Shown piece after piece: positions 10,800 to 22,217 of a stretch of 64,000 nucleotides of DNA. The translations under genes were made by a program, and so were the position numbers. Positions within the stretch are counted from its first letter, which is position 1. Each line of letters opens with the position of its first letter. Origin of the DNA: Ctenosaura bakeri (Eukaryota > Chordata > Lepidosauria > Squamata > Iguanidae); NCBI GenBank assembly GCA_948474755.1, contig CAOLHI010001137.1:62001-126000 (forward strand), read 5' to 3'. A model generated the notes under the pieces. That model was given only the letters and a program-made list of their open reading frames with translations, had not been told where the DNA came from and made no database searches.

Positions 10800-11830
10800 T
10801 TGATCGGTCTCCTGTGTCCTCACCAGTTGAGTCTGGGATGACAGCAGCATTGAGAGAAAGCCTTCCCCTGGAAGCCATGCCCTATGAGGATAGACTTAGA
10901 GAGCTGGGTATGTTTAGTCTGCAGAAGAGAAGGTTAAGAGGGAACATGATAGCCATGTTTAAATATTTGAAGGGATGCCATGTAGAGGAAGGAGAGGGCT
11001 TGTTTTCTGCTGCTCCAGAGACCAGGACAAGGAGCAATGGATTCAAGCTGAAGGAAAGGAGATTCCACCTGAACCTCAGGAAGAAGTTCCTGACAGTCAG
11101 GGCTGTCCGGCAGTGGAATCTGCTGCCTCGGAGTGTAGTGGAATCTCCTTCCTTGGAGGTTTTTAAGCAGAGGCTGGATGGCCATCTGTCAGGAATGCTT
11201 TGAGGGTGTTCCTGCATGGCAGGGGGTTGGACTGGATGGCCTTGTGGTCTCTTCCAACTCTACATTTCTACGATTCTATGATTCAGATTTTAAAACTCTG
11301 GAAGGTTTGTCTAGAGAGAAAGGGTCTTTCAAATAATCTGGTTCTAAACTGTGTAAGGCTCTATAGGTCATGATCAACACTCTGAATTTGGCCCAGAAAA
11401 AACAACAACAGGTAGCCAGTGAAGCTATTTTAACAGTAGACTTGCATGTTCTCTATAACTGGCCTCAGTCAGTATTCTGGCTGATGCATTTTGAACCTGC
11501 TGAAATTTCTGAACAGTTTCCAATGGCAGCCCCATGTAGACTGCATTACAGTAGCCCAAGTGAGATGAAGGCATGTGTCACTGAAGCCAAATCTGACATC
11601 TCAAGGAATGGGTGCAGCTAGCACACATGTTTGAGCTGTCCAAATGCACTCTTGGCCACCACTGAAACCAGGGCATCCAGGCTCAAAGGAGAGTTCCTGG
11701 AGAACACCCAAGCAGGTTCTCTTACTTTCTGTCTGCACAACCAGGATTAGGTCCCAGACTGAGAAGTACTGCCATGCAACCAGGTAACAAGCAACATCTG
11801 TTGATTTTCCTCTTCTATACAACCATTACC
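10800..11830 (+). repeat. Unclassified dispersed repeat split by a CR1 insertion
   Basis: The left part ends GAGAGAAAGCCTTCCCCTG near 10870 and the right part resumes AGATTTTAAAACTCTGG near 11285. Both match one widespread sauropsid repeat that also appears at 54545-54745 (there GAGAGAAAGCCCTCCTCTGAGGATCTTAAG is continuous). The downstream part includes 'gccagtgaagctattttaac' and 'catgtagactgcattacagtag', familiar from dispersed repeats. It does not code. Confidence 0.55.
10868..11284 (+). mobile_element. CR1 LINE 3' fragment (reverse transcriptase C-terminus and tail)
   Basis: A 5'-truncated CR1. The open frame encodes the conserved CR1 C-terminal region ([49 protein letters not shown]), ending at 11203. 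A short 3' UTR closes in TCTACGATTCTATGATTC, the CR1 tail. The coding part is intact but only about 110 residues long, so it is not functional. Confidence 0.92.
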
Positions 11831-13040
11831 AGTACAAGAGCAGTCACTAGTTTTTAATCTTGTTACCAGGCCATACACCCCCACAGTTTGATATGGTCTA
11901 ATTGGCAAAATATATTAATTGGCGGACATGTTTAATTGGCATAAAATATAAATTATATACACTATGACTTGAAGCCATGTGGAAGAGAGGACTCTTTCTG
12001 AAAAACAGGCCAAAAGGTAATCCTAGTGTGGCCAGGTCAAAAGTTCACTGAAATTAGCCAGGAAGCTAATCCTCTCATCAAAAACAATAGGCAACCCAGA
12101 TGCAGCCAGCAAGGACTCCTGCAGTGTGCATTTCCTACCAGAACCTTGACCAGAGCCTCACCCAACCAAGACATTGAAACAATCAGTCCATTCCAGACCC
12201 CTTTTGTTTACCCTGTCAGAAAGCAATTAACTCACACCTCTTCAGGGAGGGAAATAAACCCTTGGTTTTGAGAAGTCAGATGCAGTCAGATGAAATGTTG
12301 GACCCCATTATGGCCCTTTTCACATGTTACCTGTTTGCGCGACGGGGAAGGGCGTCTCGCGCGAGAAGCCTCGTTTGAAACGCTGCCGCTTCCCCCTCCT
12401 TCCTACCACAGGTCGCTTCATGTTTGCGCGACCGTCACGCTGGCGCCCCACCCCTTCCTTCCGCAGCGCAGTATGGGAGTTGTAGGCTGCACTGGGGGAG
12501 GAAGCGCTACCCGCCCGGCTCGCCAATGCACCGCAAGCAGGTAAGTGCGCGAGGGTGCCGCGAGCATTGCGCGAGCGCGGGGCATTTTCGGCTTAAAGCC
12601 AAAAATCAAAAAATGCGCCCGCGCCCCGCTTCAGCCTCGTGAGCAAGTGGGAGTGCGTCATATGGAGTGGCGCTCCCATTTGCGCAGCACTCAAGAGGCG
12701 CTCGCGCTAGAAAAAAAACATGCAAAAAGGGCCTATGTCGCCCTAAATCCTGATCTGGTCTGCTATTAGACACAAGTCTAAGCCACATTTCAATTTCTTC
12801 ACTACTCTTCTGGACTGGTAATTATAACCCCAAACCCTCAGCACCTCTATTCATTACTTTTCCTCTCTTTATCCTTCAGTCAGCTCTTGTGTGAATGTTT
12901 GACTGTATATATATTGTGCGCACACATGAGTGAATTCCACTCAATAAAACACATTTTTAGCATACTTTTGAATCTCTGGCTGGCTCTTTTCCTGCTTGAG
13001 CCCATAAACATTGGGAGAAAGATCTCGCTAAGTTGCCCCC
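11831..13040 (+). mobile_element. Probable LTR-type sequence, interrupted by a DNA element
   Basis: After removal of 12312-12733, the segment includes AATAAA at 12943-12948. It then ends with ACATTGGGAGAAAGATCTCGCT and GTTGCCCCCC, the same end module as at 3485-3516. The 5' limit is uncertain; the AT-rich start near 11883 may be host DNA. Confidence 0.35.
12312..12733. mobile_element. CpG-rich terminal-inverted-repeat element, 422 bp
   Basis: The left end is GGCCCTTTTCACATGTT and the right end, read inward, is GGCCCTTTTTGCATGTT. TAT borders both sides (12309-12311 and 12734-12736), consistent with a 3-bp target duplication. The interior is strikingly rich in CG dinucleotides (CGCGCGAG, GCGCGAGCGCGG) against an AT-rich background. 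Short frames on both strands are composition artefacts. The GGCC start and 3-bp duplication point to a PIF/Harbinger-like element. Confidence 0.7.
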
Positions 13041-14239
13041 CTCACGTTAACTCCTGATTTTGAGCAATTTAATTTGTCACTTCTGCAAGGAGGTACTGGC
13101 ATCTCAGGGTGGCCCCTGTGGCACCTACGTTTTGGGTAACAATCTGACAACCCTATAAGGTAGCTTGGAGTGGGCAAACTATACCCTACAAGCTACATGG
13201 CCCCTCAAGTCTAATTCTGGGGTGTATTTTTCTTTTCTTCACTCCAAAATGGCCAATATGGGTAGAAAATGGGAGGCACATGGCCTTTCAGAATCCCAAA
13301 CAGCTGCAGCATTACATTGCTTTGTTCTTTTACATATTGCTTGTGGATCACTGCAACACATTTCAGTCTAGTCTAATACAAGAAGCCCTCACCTTTCAAC
13401 ACCCTATTATCTGATGATTTGTTCTTTTGATATTTCCAAAATAAGGACAAGTCCCATTAATTCCACAGGGGTTCCACTGTTTCATCAGTTCTTGCCTATG
13501 GAGGCTCTCGTTTGGAACCATTCGGATGCGTTCACTGCTTGGAAAGTGAGCTGAGTGGGGGGGAAAGTGCTAAGCTGGCTGAGAGACTCTGCAAGCAGCA
13601 AATATGTGGTTAGTCCCAAGTGAGCCTCCATAAGTCCTTCGTGCTCCCTACAATACAGTACATGGGTTCTGCTTTTCAACCAATTCCATTTTCTGAGAGC
13701 ACTCGGGTCCCTAACCTGTCAGATAAGTGGAGGAAATCTGTATTTTCTTCAATTATGTTAAAATTTGTATTGTGGTTAGGGTTGCAATACCATATTCCCC
13801 ATATTCCCCCATTGAACTTAGTGAGACTTATTTCTAATGAGACACATGCAGGACACTTCCATTCCAACTATTTCCTCAGCATCAATGTTGGCTGTCATTT
13901 TAGTAGTGATGGGGATTTAGTCAGATAATATCCTTCCCTTTTGGATTTACTTTAAAGATAGTGCTTATCACATCCACCCAAAAATTTGGAAAAACAAATA
14001 AATCCCTTTTCATCTTCACTGCTGTTCAATCCTGCCTAATCTTGTAGGATTAGTAATTTTTCCCCTTCTGAAAATATTCATAATCAGAACTCAATACTCT
14101 GGATGAATTCTAATTTAAAATGGATTCTTGTCTTACTAGCTGCCATGTCTAGTACACAGTGCTACAAACCACTCATTCAGGTGTCTATTAAACAAAAAAC
14201 TCCTTACAGTTTTGGGTTATATGGTCTCTTTTTTTGTTT
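13041..14239. other. Unique stretch
   Basis: No recognised gene. Short frames on both strands lack domain signal. Confidence 0.4.
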
Positions 14240-14360
14240 GTTACTTTTAAAAACCAGAGGTGGGGTATTTGTGCCCATCCATATGTTGATGGACTACAAC
14301 TCCCAGCACCACTGGCTATGCTGTCTAGGAGCTGTGGTCTAACAACATCTTTTTGGGGGT
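14240..14360. repeat. Short palindromic repeat with GGACTACAACTCCCA core
   Basis: GATGGACTACAACTCCCAGC and the partly complementary GGAGCTGTGGTCTAACAACATC flank a CTGGCTATGC centre. Related pieces lie at 38805-38925 and, degraded, near 23105 and 46320. This looks like a small inverted-repeat transposon. Confidence 0.55.
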
Positions 14361-14654
14361 GTGATAGATATTCTTCAACCCTCTTTTAAAGGAACTAAGA
14401 AACAAATTTAGCTAGAAATACCACCAAGAAAAAATCATTCTCAAAGCTCTTAAAATTAGTCAAACATACCCATGCTAGTCCATTAGTGTATGAGCAAAGA
14501 GAGAAACTGTTATTTTCAACTCTGTTTCTGGAACAAGTCAAAAACAGCCACCCTGTTGGTTTCAGAAGCCTTTAATTGGAATCTGTTCGGTTGTTTTAAT
14601 TAAATATCCCTTCTTTTTTCTCACTCCCACTTTCTTTTGGATATCTAATGATAG

Positions 14655-14755
14655 CATTCCCTGGAAGTGATCCTCTACCCAAACTGGTCCAGCCTGACAT
14701 TGAAGAACCTTCAGCTCCAGCCATCTGGAAAGCCTTTGTCCATCTTCCCATTTCA
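14655..14755 (+). other. Weak exon-like segment, phase-compatible with 5946-6024
   Basis: After an ATAG acceptor with a moderately pyrimidine-rich upstream tract, 101 bp stay open in the frame that would follow from the exon candidate at 5946-6024 (phase 1 in, phase 0 out). It ends TTTCA|GTGAGT, a strong donor. The peptide (LVQPDIEEPSAPAIWKAF) is not recognised. Chance is a serious alternative. Confidence 0.15.
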
Positions 14756-15017
14756 GTGAGTCATCTCAAGCCTTTTGCAAAAATGCCTTCCTGCTTTTTA
14801 ACTTTTCATTTCAATTTTTTTAAGTTGTTTTTTTAAAAAAATCAACCTCCGTTATGTGGTATAAGCTGACTTGGGAGTAGGCCCCATTGAACTGAATGGG
14901 AATTTTATTTGAATAGACACGGATCAAACTAATGAAGCACACGATTTTTAAATAAATAAACATGAAAGAAGAAACAATCATGACTGCTTGTAAGAATGGT
15001 GCTCTCTATTGGATGGA

Positions 15018-15088
15018 ACATATAACATATCCTATGGCAGTTAAAGTGGAATAAATGTGTTATAATTCTACAGTGCAAATGGACCCTA
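15018..15088. mobile_element. Older MITE, right-half fragment
   Basis: The TATGGCAGTTAAAGTGGAAT...GTGTTATAATTCTACAGTG segment equals the right arm of the older palindromic MITE group. Confidence 0.55.
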
Positions 15089-16144
15089 GTTTGCAGGGCA
15101 CTGGTTTGCAGGAGTCAATTAGCATCTAACATCTAACATTTTTCCAAATCAAAGTCTGACTCCTGGCCACTTGCTATAGGGGTGACGTTTTTAGCCTGGG
15201 AGAGCCCTGTGAGGAAAAAAAAAAGGTAGTCCCTGGACCTGCCACAGTTGCCCACCCTGGTACAGAAATAACAAAGTCTCATGCCTCTTCCATACTCTGT
15301 GCAAACAACTGAGAATGGGTAGGGTTGTAGGAGAGTCAGGGATCACAAGATCCAAGTGCCTGGATTTTCTGATCACCAAGAACTATGATATTATCTCCCA
15401 CCCTGCTCAAACCTCCCTATTCCTTCTGAAGTTAGCTGCAATCCTTAAGGAAGTTGATGTGAAAATGGATTTTTCCAGAAACAATAGATCTCTGTGGTGC
15501 ACTCTTCCTTTGTTGCAATACAAATATCTGTATGGCAGAGGTGAAAATTGGGCTTGTTGATGCAGACCAGATACATTTTTGATTCACTTTGGTGGGCTGC
15601 AACACTGCTGAGCAGACAAAGATGAAAGGGTGGGATGGTGCAGAAAAGAAGGCCTTATTCTCACAGGCAGAAGTTTCCAAGCAGAAGAAGCAGAGTTAGC
15701 TGACATCCCCAGTAAGGTACACTAGTTATTCTTTGCTGGTGAACAGCTGCCAGCCATTCCTATAGTAAAAAGCACAGCACTATACTAAAGGACAGACACT
15801 TATGCTGAGGTCAAGACATAATTTCCAGCACTAAAATTTACTAGCTTGTGCTAAGGAAAAAAATGGAGTCTTTCCAAAGGACAATCCCACCCTCCATATA
15901 TACACCCTGTCATCATGATTATCATCTTTTGTTAATGAAAATCCCAATAACAATAAAAATGAGTCATCCTGTTGGAAAGAAACATCCTAATTTGCAAAGA
16001 GATAATTACCAACTCCCTGTGTTCCACTCTAGGCTCCCATGAGCCTTCTTTGCCAATGATGGCTCATTCCTTCTTCTAAAACTGATCCACCATCATTGAG
16101 AAACAAAACAAAACAAAAAAGGAGGAAGAGAAAGGGAGGGGAAA
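15089..16144. other. Unique stretch
   Basis: No gene recognised. Several short frames lack support. Confidence 0.4.
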
Positions 16145-16229
16145 AAGGAATGTGGCTGTTCCTTTAAGACTAACTGGTTTGTATCTTAGCATGAGCTTTC
16201 ATGGATAAAAACCCACTTCTTCAGACTCC
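16145..16229 (-). repeat. Unclassified reptile dispersed repeat fragment
   Basis: Minus-strand sequence 'gaagaagtgggtttttatcc...catgctaagatacaaacc' corresponds to a repeat motif common in reptile genomes (recalled, not searched). It directly abuts the MITE at 16230. Confidence 0.4.
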
Positions 16230-16430
16230 AGCCATTTCCACAGTACACTGTTATAGTGCTATTATTCCATCTTCAGCATCCTGTGGAATTCTGGGGTTTG
16301 TAGTTTACAGAGGCCAAAGAGCAATCTGGCTGAGGATTCTAAATGCCCCTCCCTAAACTGCAAACCCCAGGATCCCATAGGATGTTGAAAGTGGAATAAC
16401 AGCACTATAACAGTGTAGTACAGAAATGGC
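16230..16430. mobile_element. PIF/Harbinger-like palindromic MITE
   Basis: Left terminus GCCATTTCCACAGTACACTG, right terminus GTACAGAAATGGC. The centre carries AGAGGCCAAAGAGC..GGCTGAGGATTCT, the roughly 200-bp subfamily. Confidence 0.85.
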
Positions 16431-16973
16431 TTCCATTTGTAGGCTCGGTGCCATGAAAGATGACTTTTCATTCCACCAACTTGCATGCTTCAGTTGTTTG
16501 AAGCAAGCTGGGGAACAAGAGTTTTGTTTTGTTTTTGGCATCTACCTGTCTTACTAGGATGCCCTGGTAAAAAGCCAGACAAGACTGGCCATCAGTACAA
16601 GTGACTGAAATCCACAAGACACAAAGAGGAATTAGCTTGACAAAATGTTTGCATGCACCCAAGCACTGTGTCAAGCAAAGGGAAACATCAGCAGATCCTG
16701 ATCTGTGAGACTTAGCCAACCGTGTAGATTGCAGATCTCCCCTTCTTTTGCACCATGGAAAACTAGAAGGGAACACCTTTTAAAAACAACAACAAACAAA
16801 CAAACAAAAACAAAAATCCAGTTCCTTTCAAGGAAGAGAGGTTTACTTACTTTGGGTAATGCCTCTGTTGGAACACGGGCAAAATCTCAGTATCCCAGCT
16901 GGAATGTAGAAACAGCAGATCCCGAAATTTCTCTGTCAATAAATAAATATACACAATGTAGTAAAAGTAGCAC
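16431..16973. other. Unique stretch with AAAC tract
   Basis: An AAC/AAAC simple repeat lies at about 16783-16815. No gene recognised. Confidence 0.5.
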
Positions 16974-17205
16974 CCGGGAGAGCCAGAATGATGTTGCGGT
17001 TTGAGTGTTAGACTAGGACCCTGAGAGACCAGGGTTTGAATCCCAGCTCAGTCACAGAATCCCGCTAGGTGAGTTTGGGAAAGTTATACTCTCTTAGCAT
17101 CAGAGGAATACAATAAAAAAATATATATTGCAAAGAAAACCATGTAGAAAATTTGCCTTAAGGTCACCATTAGTTGGAAATGATTCTGAAGGCACACATC
17201 AGGTA
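16974..17205 (+). mobile_element. tRNA-derived SINE
   Basis: Head GTTGCGGTTTGAGTGTTAG with box-B-like GGTTTGAATCC at about 17034. It continues through the CAAAGAAAACC body to AAGGCACACATC. An A/T-rich stretch interrupts the body near 17110. Confidence 0.75.
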
Positions 17206-17216
17206 GCAATAATAGC

Positions 17217-17262
17217 AGGAGAATAATAACAATAACAATAATCATTATCATTATCATCAGTC
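17217..17262. repeat. AAT/AAC/ATC triplet tract
   Basis: A compound simple repeat. Confidence 0.8.
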
Positions 17263-17286
17263 ACTGAGGCCAGGTATTTAGACCAT

Positions 17287-17478
17287 GGCCATTTCCTCAT
17301 TATACTGTTATACAGCTATTGCTCCACTTTTAACATCCTGTGGAATTCTGGGAATTATAGTTTAGGAAGGGACATTTAGAATTCTCAGCCAGAAAGCTCA
17401 TTAACTACAAACCCCAGAATTTCACAGGATATTGGAAGTGGAATAATAGCACTATAACAGTGTAGTGTGGAAATGATC
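17287..17478. mobile_element. PIF/Harbinger-like palindromic MITE
   Basis: Left terminus GGCCATTTCCTCATTATACTG, right terminus GTGTGGAAATGATCC (slightly decayed). The centre is GACATTTAGAATTCTCAGCC. Confidence 0.8.
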
Positions 17479-17779
17479 CATGTCTGCACTAGCAGCAGAT
17501 AGAGCAAAAGTGGTGCAGAGCTTACACCACACTTCCTCAATCTGGTTCCACTCTGGTAACTTTTGTTCACAAGTATAATGTTATTACGCAAACACAGAAT
17601 ACATGAGAGTCATAATTCAACACATCTAGAGGGCAAAAGGTTTGGGAAGATAGGATGATAATGTATGCCTAAACCTGTAGAGATCTGAGTACAAATCTTC
17701 ACTCAGCTACTTATCCCATCGGGTGAATAAAGGCCAATCACCACGTCTCAGTTTCTGAACAATTAACTCTTCAAAACCT

Positions 17780-17965
17780 TAGGGAAGCCATGCTGGATCA
17801 GGCACAAGACTTATCTAGTCCAGCATTCTGTTCCTAGAATGCCAGCCAGATATTGATGAGAAGCCTACAAGCAGAGCATGACCATGGCAATATCTTCCCT
17901 CTTATGTCCCTAGTAATTGCTAACCAAACATACACAGGTTGGCATTCTATAAGTGATTTATATGA
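17780..17965 (+). repeat. Squamate dispersed repeat ('catgctggatcaggc...ccagcattctgttc')
   Basis: The phrase CATGCTGGATCAGGC with TCTAGTCCAGCATTCTGTTC is a hallmark of an abundant squamate repeat (recalled). A related TCTTGTGTCTGATCCAAC motif occurs twice near 18365 and 18450. Confidence 0.45.
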
Positions 17966-19064
17966 GTTCATGTCCCTCTCTGGATGGCATACAGAGGCAT
18001 GCAGAGGGATGGCATGCCCTGCACTCCGTCCAAAAGCCTGTCACTGCCCAGCAGCTGTCAATCCTCCAGAGGGGTCTCTGCTACTGTTGGTAACCAGTGG
18101 GGAAGGGAGGGTGGAAGATGATCCAGACCTTGAAGATCTAGCTGCCCCAAGCTTCTGAGGAAAGAAAAGGCAGATGGATTTCATTTAAGAGTTACACCTT
18201 CACGTCTTCCCCTTTCATGGACCTGAGATCAGCCACTTCTTCACGGTCAGTGGGAGACACTGGGAATACAAAAAGGAAGGTATTGTCATGGCGATGCCCT
18301 GCTTGTGAGCTTCTCACTGGCATCTGGTTGGTCACTTTGAGAACAGAATGTTGGATGATAGGTCTTGTGTCTGATCAAGCATGGCTTCTCTTCAGTTTTC
18401 ACTGGCATACATCTGATTACTGTTAAACAGAACGTTGAACTAGATAGGTCTTGTGTCTGATCCAACAGAAAACATGCACGGAAAACAACAGGGAAAAGAA
18501 GTTTCACGCAGAAAATAAGATCTATACTTTGCACAGATGGAACGATCCCAAAACACAAATAGAGATCAGGAATTGCATAGAGATATTCACATTCTCATCC
18601 AGAAGTTCGAATACTGGAGGGATTATTACATTCTTGCCTGCTAGACAAAGAACACAAAGATGTGCATCCCTAAGTTATACACAGTCTCTCATGTCCTGCT
18701 TTTTTGTCATTTTTATGATGGCCTTAGATCTTTTTCCCTATCTCTAAAGTTCCTGCCAGGTACTTCATCTTAATGGTTGACAGCTTATGTTCATGGAAAA
18801 ATTTCTCTATCGCAAAATAGTGGCAATGTGGGTTTTTTTTAAAAAAAAAAGTTGTTTTTTTTTTAAAAAAAGTGGTAGTTAACATTTGGGCTAAAAAGAA
18901 CCCGAATGTTAACCAATAATCTTACATGGTTGGATATTCTTATGGAACAAAAATATACTTATATACAAAACATAAATAGTGCTTAGGATAGTTCTATAAT
19001 GTAAAAAGATACACATATGGAGAAAATAATCATTGAATTACATCTTTTTTGATGAATATCAATG
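17966..19064. other. Unique stretch with T/A homopolymer palindrome
   Basis: T8A10 and T10A7 runs at about 18832-18870 form a low-complexity inverted repeat. A direct repeat of TAGGTCTTGTGTCTGATC occurs at about 18359 and 18440. No gene recognised. Confidence 0.45.
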
Positions 19065-19065
19065 G

Positions 19066-19272
19066 TGTACTGTTGTGGTTGGAGGACTAGGACTCTGGGA
19101 GGCCAGGGTTCACACCCCCATTTAGCCAGGGAAACCCATTGGGCAAGTCATCTCTCAGAGGAAGGTAATGGTAATCCCCTCTGAACAAATCTTACTAAGC
19201 AAAGCCTACAACAGGTTCCCCTTGGGGATGCCATACACTGGAAATGATTAAAATATACAACAACAAAGATGG
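19066..19272 (+). mobile_element. tRNA-derived SINE
   Basis: Head GTTGTGGTTGGAGGACTAGG, then CAGGGTTCACACCCC, then the GAACAAATCTTACTAAGCAAAG body, and an ACAACAA tail. Confidence 0.75.
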
Positions 19273-19463
19273 ACTTTACACCATTGTGAGTCACTTTTTT
19301 GATCACTGGAACATGGAACATGAAGTTACCAAAATACCAACAAAAAACTCGATCTCTTCTTAGCTGCAGCCCCCCACCCCCAATCTGGCCATTTCCTGTT
19401 CAGTGGAGAGCAGCGGGAGAAGCAGCAGACAAATGTCCAGCTATTTTCCTATTTGATAGATGT

Positions 19464-19979
19464 TGTCAAGGCTATTGCCAGGCAGGGAAGGTTCCCTCTG
19501 AGTGGACAGCAGAGGAAGAGGCGATGTGGCCAGACAACCAGGTGCAAGTTCAGCAAGATTGTTTAGACTATGACTTGTGTGCTAGAGAAGGCCACATGCC
19601 AGAACACTGATTGGATCACCTCACTTGTTTCAGGGTGACAAGGAAGGATAAAAAGGCTGGTGTTTGCCTTGACCAGCTGCCAGTTAGAAACGCCTAGCTG
19701 GACCTGTCATGCTGCTGACAGTTTACTAATTGTAAGGGGAGATACTGCTCATCTGTCCTCTATTATCTCTTGTTATTCTTATTTGTCTAATTGCTGCTGG
19801 AATGTTTTGCCAAGTGCCTTTATCTTAAGAATGTGGCAATAAATTCTGCCTCTAAGTCCTACTTCATGAGCCTCTGGAATTCTTTCTGCTTCACTGGGAC
19901 CCTCTGCTGCGGTGAAGCCTTGCTTCACGGATTGCACTCTGCTCCTGCTCAGAGGAGCCAAATCTTGCCAACCCTGACA
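19464..19979 (+). mobile_element. Solo LTR with 5-bp target duplication
   Basis: The 516-bp segment begins TGTCAAGG and ends CCCTGACA, so it has the TG...CA termini and short inverted ends of an LTR. The identical pentamer GATGT flanks it at 19459-19463 and 19980-19984. A TATA-like ATAAAA is at 19648-19653 and a polyadenylation signal AATAAA at 19838-19843, in the U3-R-U5 order expected on the plus strand. No internal gag or pol follows, so it is a recombined solo LTR. Class (ERV or Ty3-type) is undecided. Confidence 0.82.
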
Positions 19980-19984
19980 GATGT

Positions 19985-21205
19985 CATTCCTATTTCTACC
20001 ACTGACATCATCTGCAGGAATCTCTGGAGCAACTGGAAGTCCCCGCAGATGGCATTCAGATATACAAAAACAGCTGGGTGGTGGTCTGCTTCTTCCCTCA
20101 TGGTCCACCAACTAGGAAATGGTTGGGTTTGAAGGACTGCAGTTGAAAAAAAGTGAGTTGGGAGGGTTGAATGGAAGGCTATCATAGGTATGTCTTCCAG
20201 CTACATCTCCCAAAGCAAAATTGCAGCCACTCTTTTATACATACTATATGTACTCTTTAATGTATTTTGGCCTGTATCGTATTTTATTTTGTCATGCTTT
20301 CTCTGGTTCCTGGAGAGCAATACACACACTCACATACAAATAGGGAGGCATACAGTTCTTACAACGTCATTGCATCATAACATAGCATGCAAAAAAAAAA
20401 AAGTTTCAGGCCACTGATGCAAATATATGAATACTTCAGAAATACTCAGCAGGAGCAATTGGAGGGAAACATGAAGGTAAAACAAACCGCAGATTTCAAT
20501 TCATCTCTGTATCTTTGGTGTGTCTCCCCTGCTGCCCTGCCAAGAACTTGAAGCATCTTTGAAGCCATTCAGGAATGCAGTTAAAAGCTACATGTACTGA
20601 GTCAACTTCACAGCAATGTTGGGCAGCTGAACCTAATTGCCTTCTTTCCTGGTTAATCTACTCAGCATATTTGTAAATAATGAAGCTTTTTTCTTTTTCT
20701 TTATTTTTTTAAAAGTTTGACAAATGCCAACAGTAACGCAATTAGCAATCAACTGCAAAATAGTCTATGTACAATCTTAGCAATAACCATTTAAATGAAA
20801 AGCAAAGCTTTCCCATCATCAGTTTAAAAAAAAAACAGAGAACACTCTGGTACAAAATATGCCAGGAAAAAATGGGGAGAAAAACACGGAGTAAAGCAAC
20901 CATTCCAGGCAGATCAAACAAAAAGAGAGAGAGAGAGAGAGAGAAGAAAGAGGAGGAGGAGGCGGTGGCAATGGCAAGAATCAAATGGGTTCCAAAGAAA
21001 AAGTAGGCTTTTCCTTCAGGATATGTTTGAAAAGCTGCCCTGGAGTAAAAGGCACAGTAGAAATCTATTGGCAAAGTGGTTAGAAATCTACTAAAACAAT
21101 GAATTATTCTCTTTCATCCTATTGTCCAGGTTGAGAATGTCATTTCTGAAATAGCCAAAAATGGCACCATGCATATGCAAGAGGAAGGCTTCAGCAGGTT
21201 TATGG
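19985..21205. other. Unique stretch with GA repeat
   Basis: A GA dinucleotide run lies at about 20923-20944, followed by GAGGAGG. Frames across it are artefacts. No gene recognised. Confidence 0.4.
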
Positions 21206-21560
21206 AATACCCTCCAACATTCCACAGATGAAAACCAGAACAAATGTGGCCAAGCAACATCAGATTCTGGTCACAACGGCAAAAGTTATAAACAAACATA
21301 CAAGCTAAGAGAGTTAGCGCCAGTTTATTTTTCACTGACCCTACTGGGAAGGACAAGATTCCGTCCTCCCCTCCCCCCGCACCTGAGTTGAGTGAAAAGG
21401 TACTTTTGCAATTGGGACTCAGTTTGCACCAACTGAAATAAGCTAAGAATAACAGAGAGCAGTTGAGGAGAGAGAGAAACCAGGATGTTTTAAAAGCAGC
21501 TGGAAAAGTGGGACGGCAGAGGATTAACTGGGACTGTCCCTATCAAATGAGAACAGTTGG
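21206..21560 (+). mobile_element. CCTCCAAC-ended repeat family, copy 2
   Basis: Starts TACCCTCCAACATTCC and ends GAGAACAGTTGGAAAG. The internal order matches copy 1 (GGAAGGACAAGATTC, GAGAGAGAAACCAGGA, AGGATTAACTGGGACTGTCC). Confidence 0.65.
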
Positions 21561-21844
21561 AAAGTATGTTGTAGAAAAGCAAATTTGCAGAAATATAACA
21601 CTGGGGGAGAGTACAAAGGAAGAAGTCATCGCCCTGCAAGCCAGCTCATTAAGAACAGTGACATTGCTCCACTCCAGATTGCTTACTGACTCTTGAAGAG
21701 AACAACGGGGTGGACAGAGTGGAGAGAGCAATGGAAGGGGGTGGAATACTTAGCTACTGCATTGTACATCACAAGATATTTTTGCAAGTCTCCCCCCAAC
21801 AGAAGTGACATCTCTCTGCACTGTTGCAATTCCTGTCCTGGGCC
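21561..21844. other. Unique stretch
   Basis: Nothing recognised. Confidence 0.4.
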
Positions 21845-22066
21845 ACATTCATACAGCATAATTATAGCACTATGATTCTAAACTAACTGTCATGACATCA
21901 TCCTACAGAATCCTGGGATTTGCAGTTTAAGGAAGGGTTTTAAAAATTCTCAGCCAGAGAGTTCTAGTGCAACACCAAACTACAAAGGCTAGGACTCATC
22001 AGGCTGCAGCTTTGGCAGTTAAAGTAGAATCAAAGTGATATAACTCTATAGTGTGAATGGTTCCCC
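21845..22066. mobile_element. Older relative of the palindromic MITE family
   Basis: GGCCACATTCATACAGCATAA at the left and ATAGTGTGAATGGTTCC at the right, with arms containing AATCCTGGGATTTGCAG and its degraded complement. Confidence 0.65.
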
Positions 22067-22217
22067 AGGGAGAGAACACACGCTTCCTCACCCTAATCTG
22101 TTTTTAACTTGCTCCCCCCCCCTTTTTCTCCTTAGTGGATCCTCCCTTCTAAGGTGTCTTCCAAGCTACCTCAGTGCTTTTCTTTTTTTTGGGGGGGGGG
22201 GCAGGGAGAACGATACT

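Noticed and set aside
12290..12788. Several short frames in GC-rich DNA, resembling a CpG-island first exon
   Set aside because: The GC-rich block has inverted terminal repeats and a 3-bp flank duplication, so it is a mobile element rather than a promoter.
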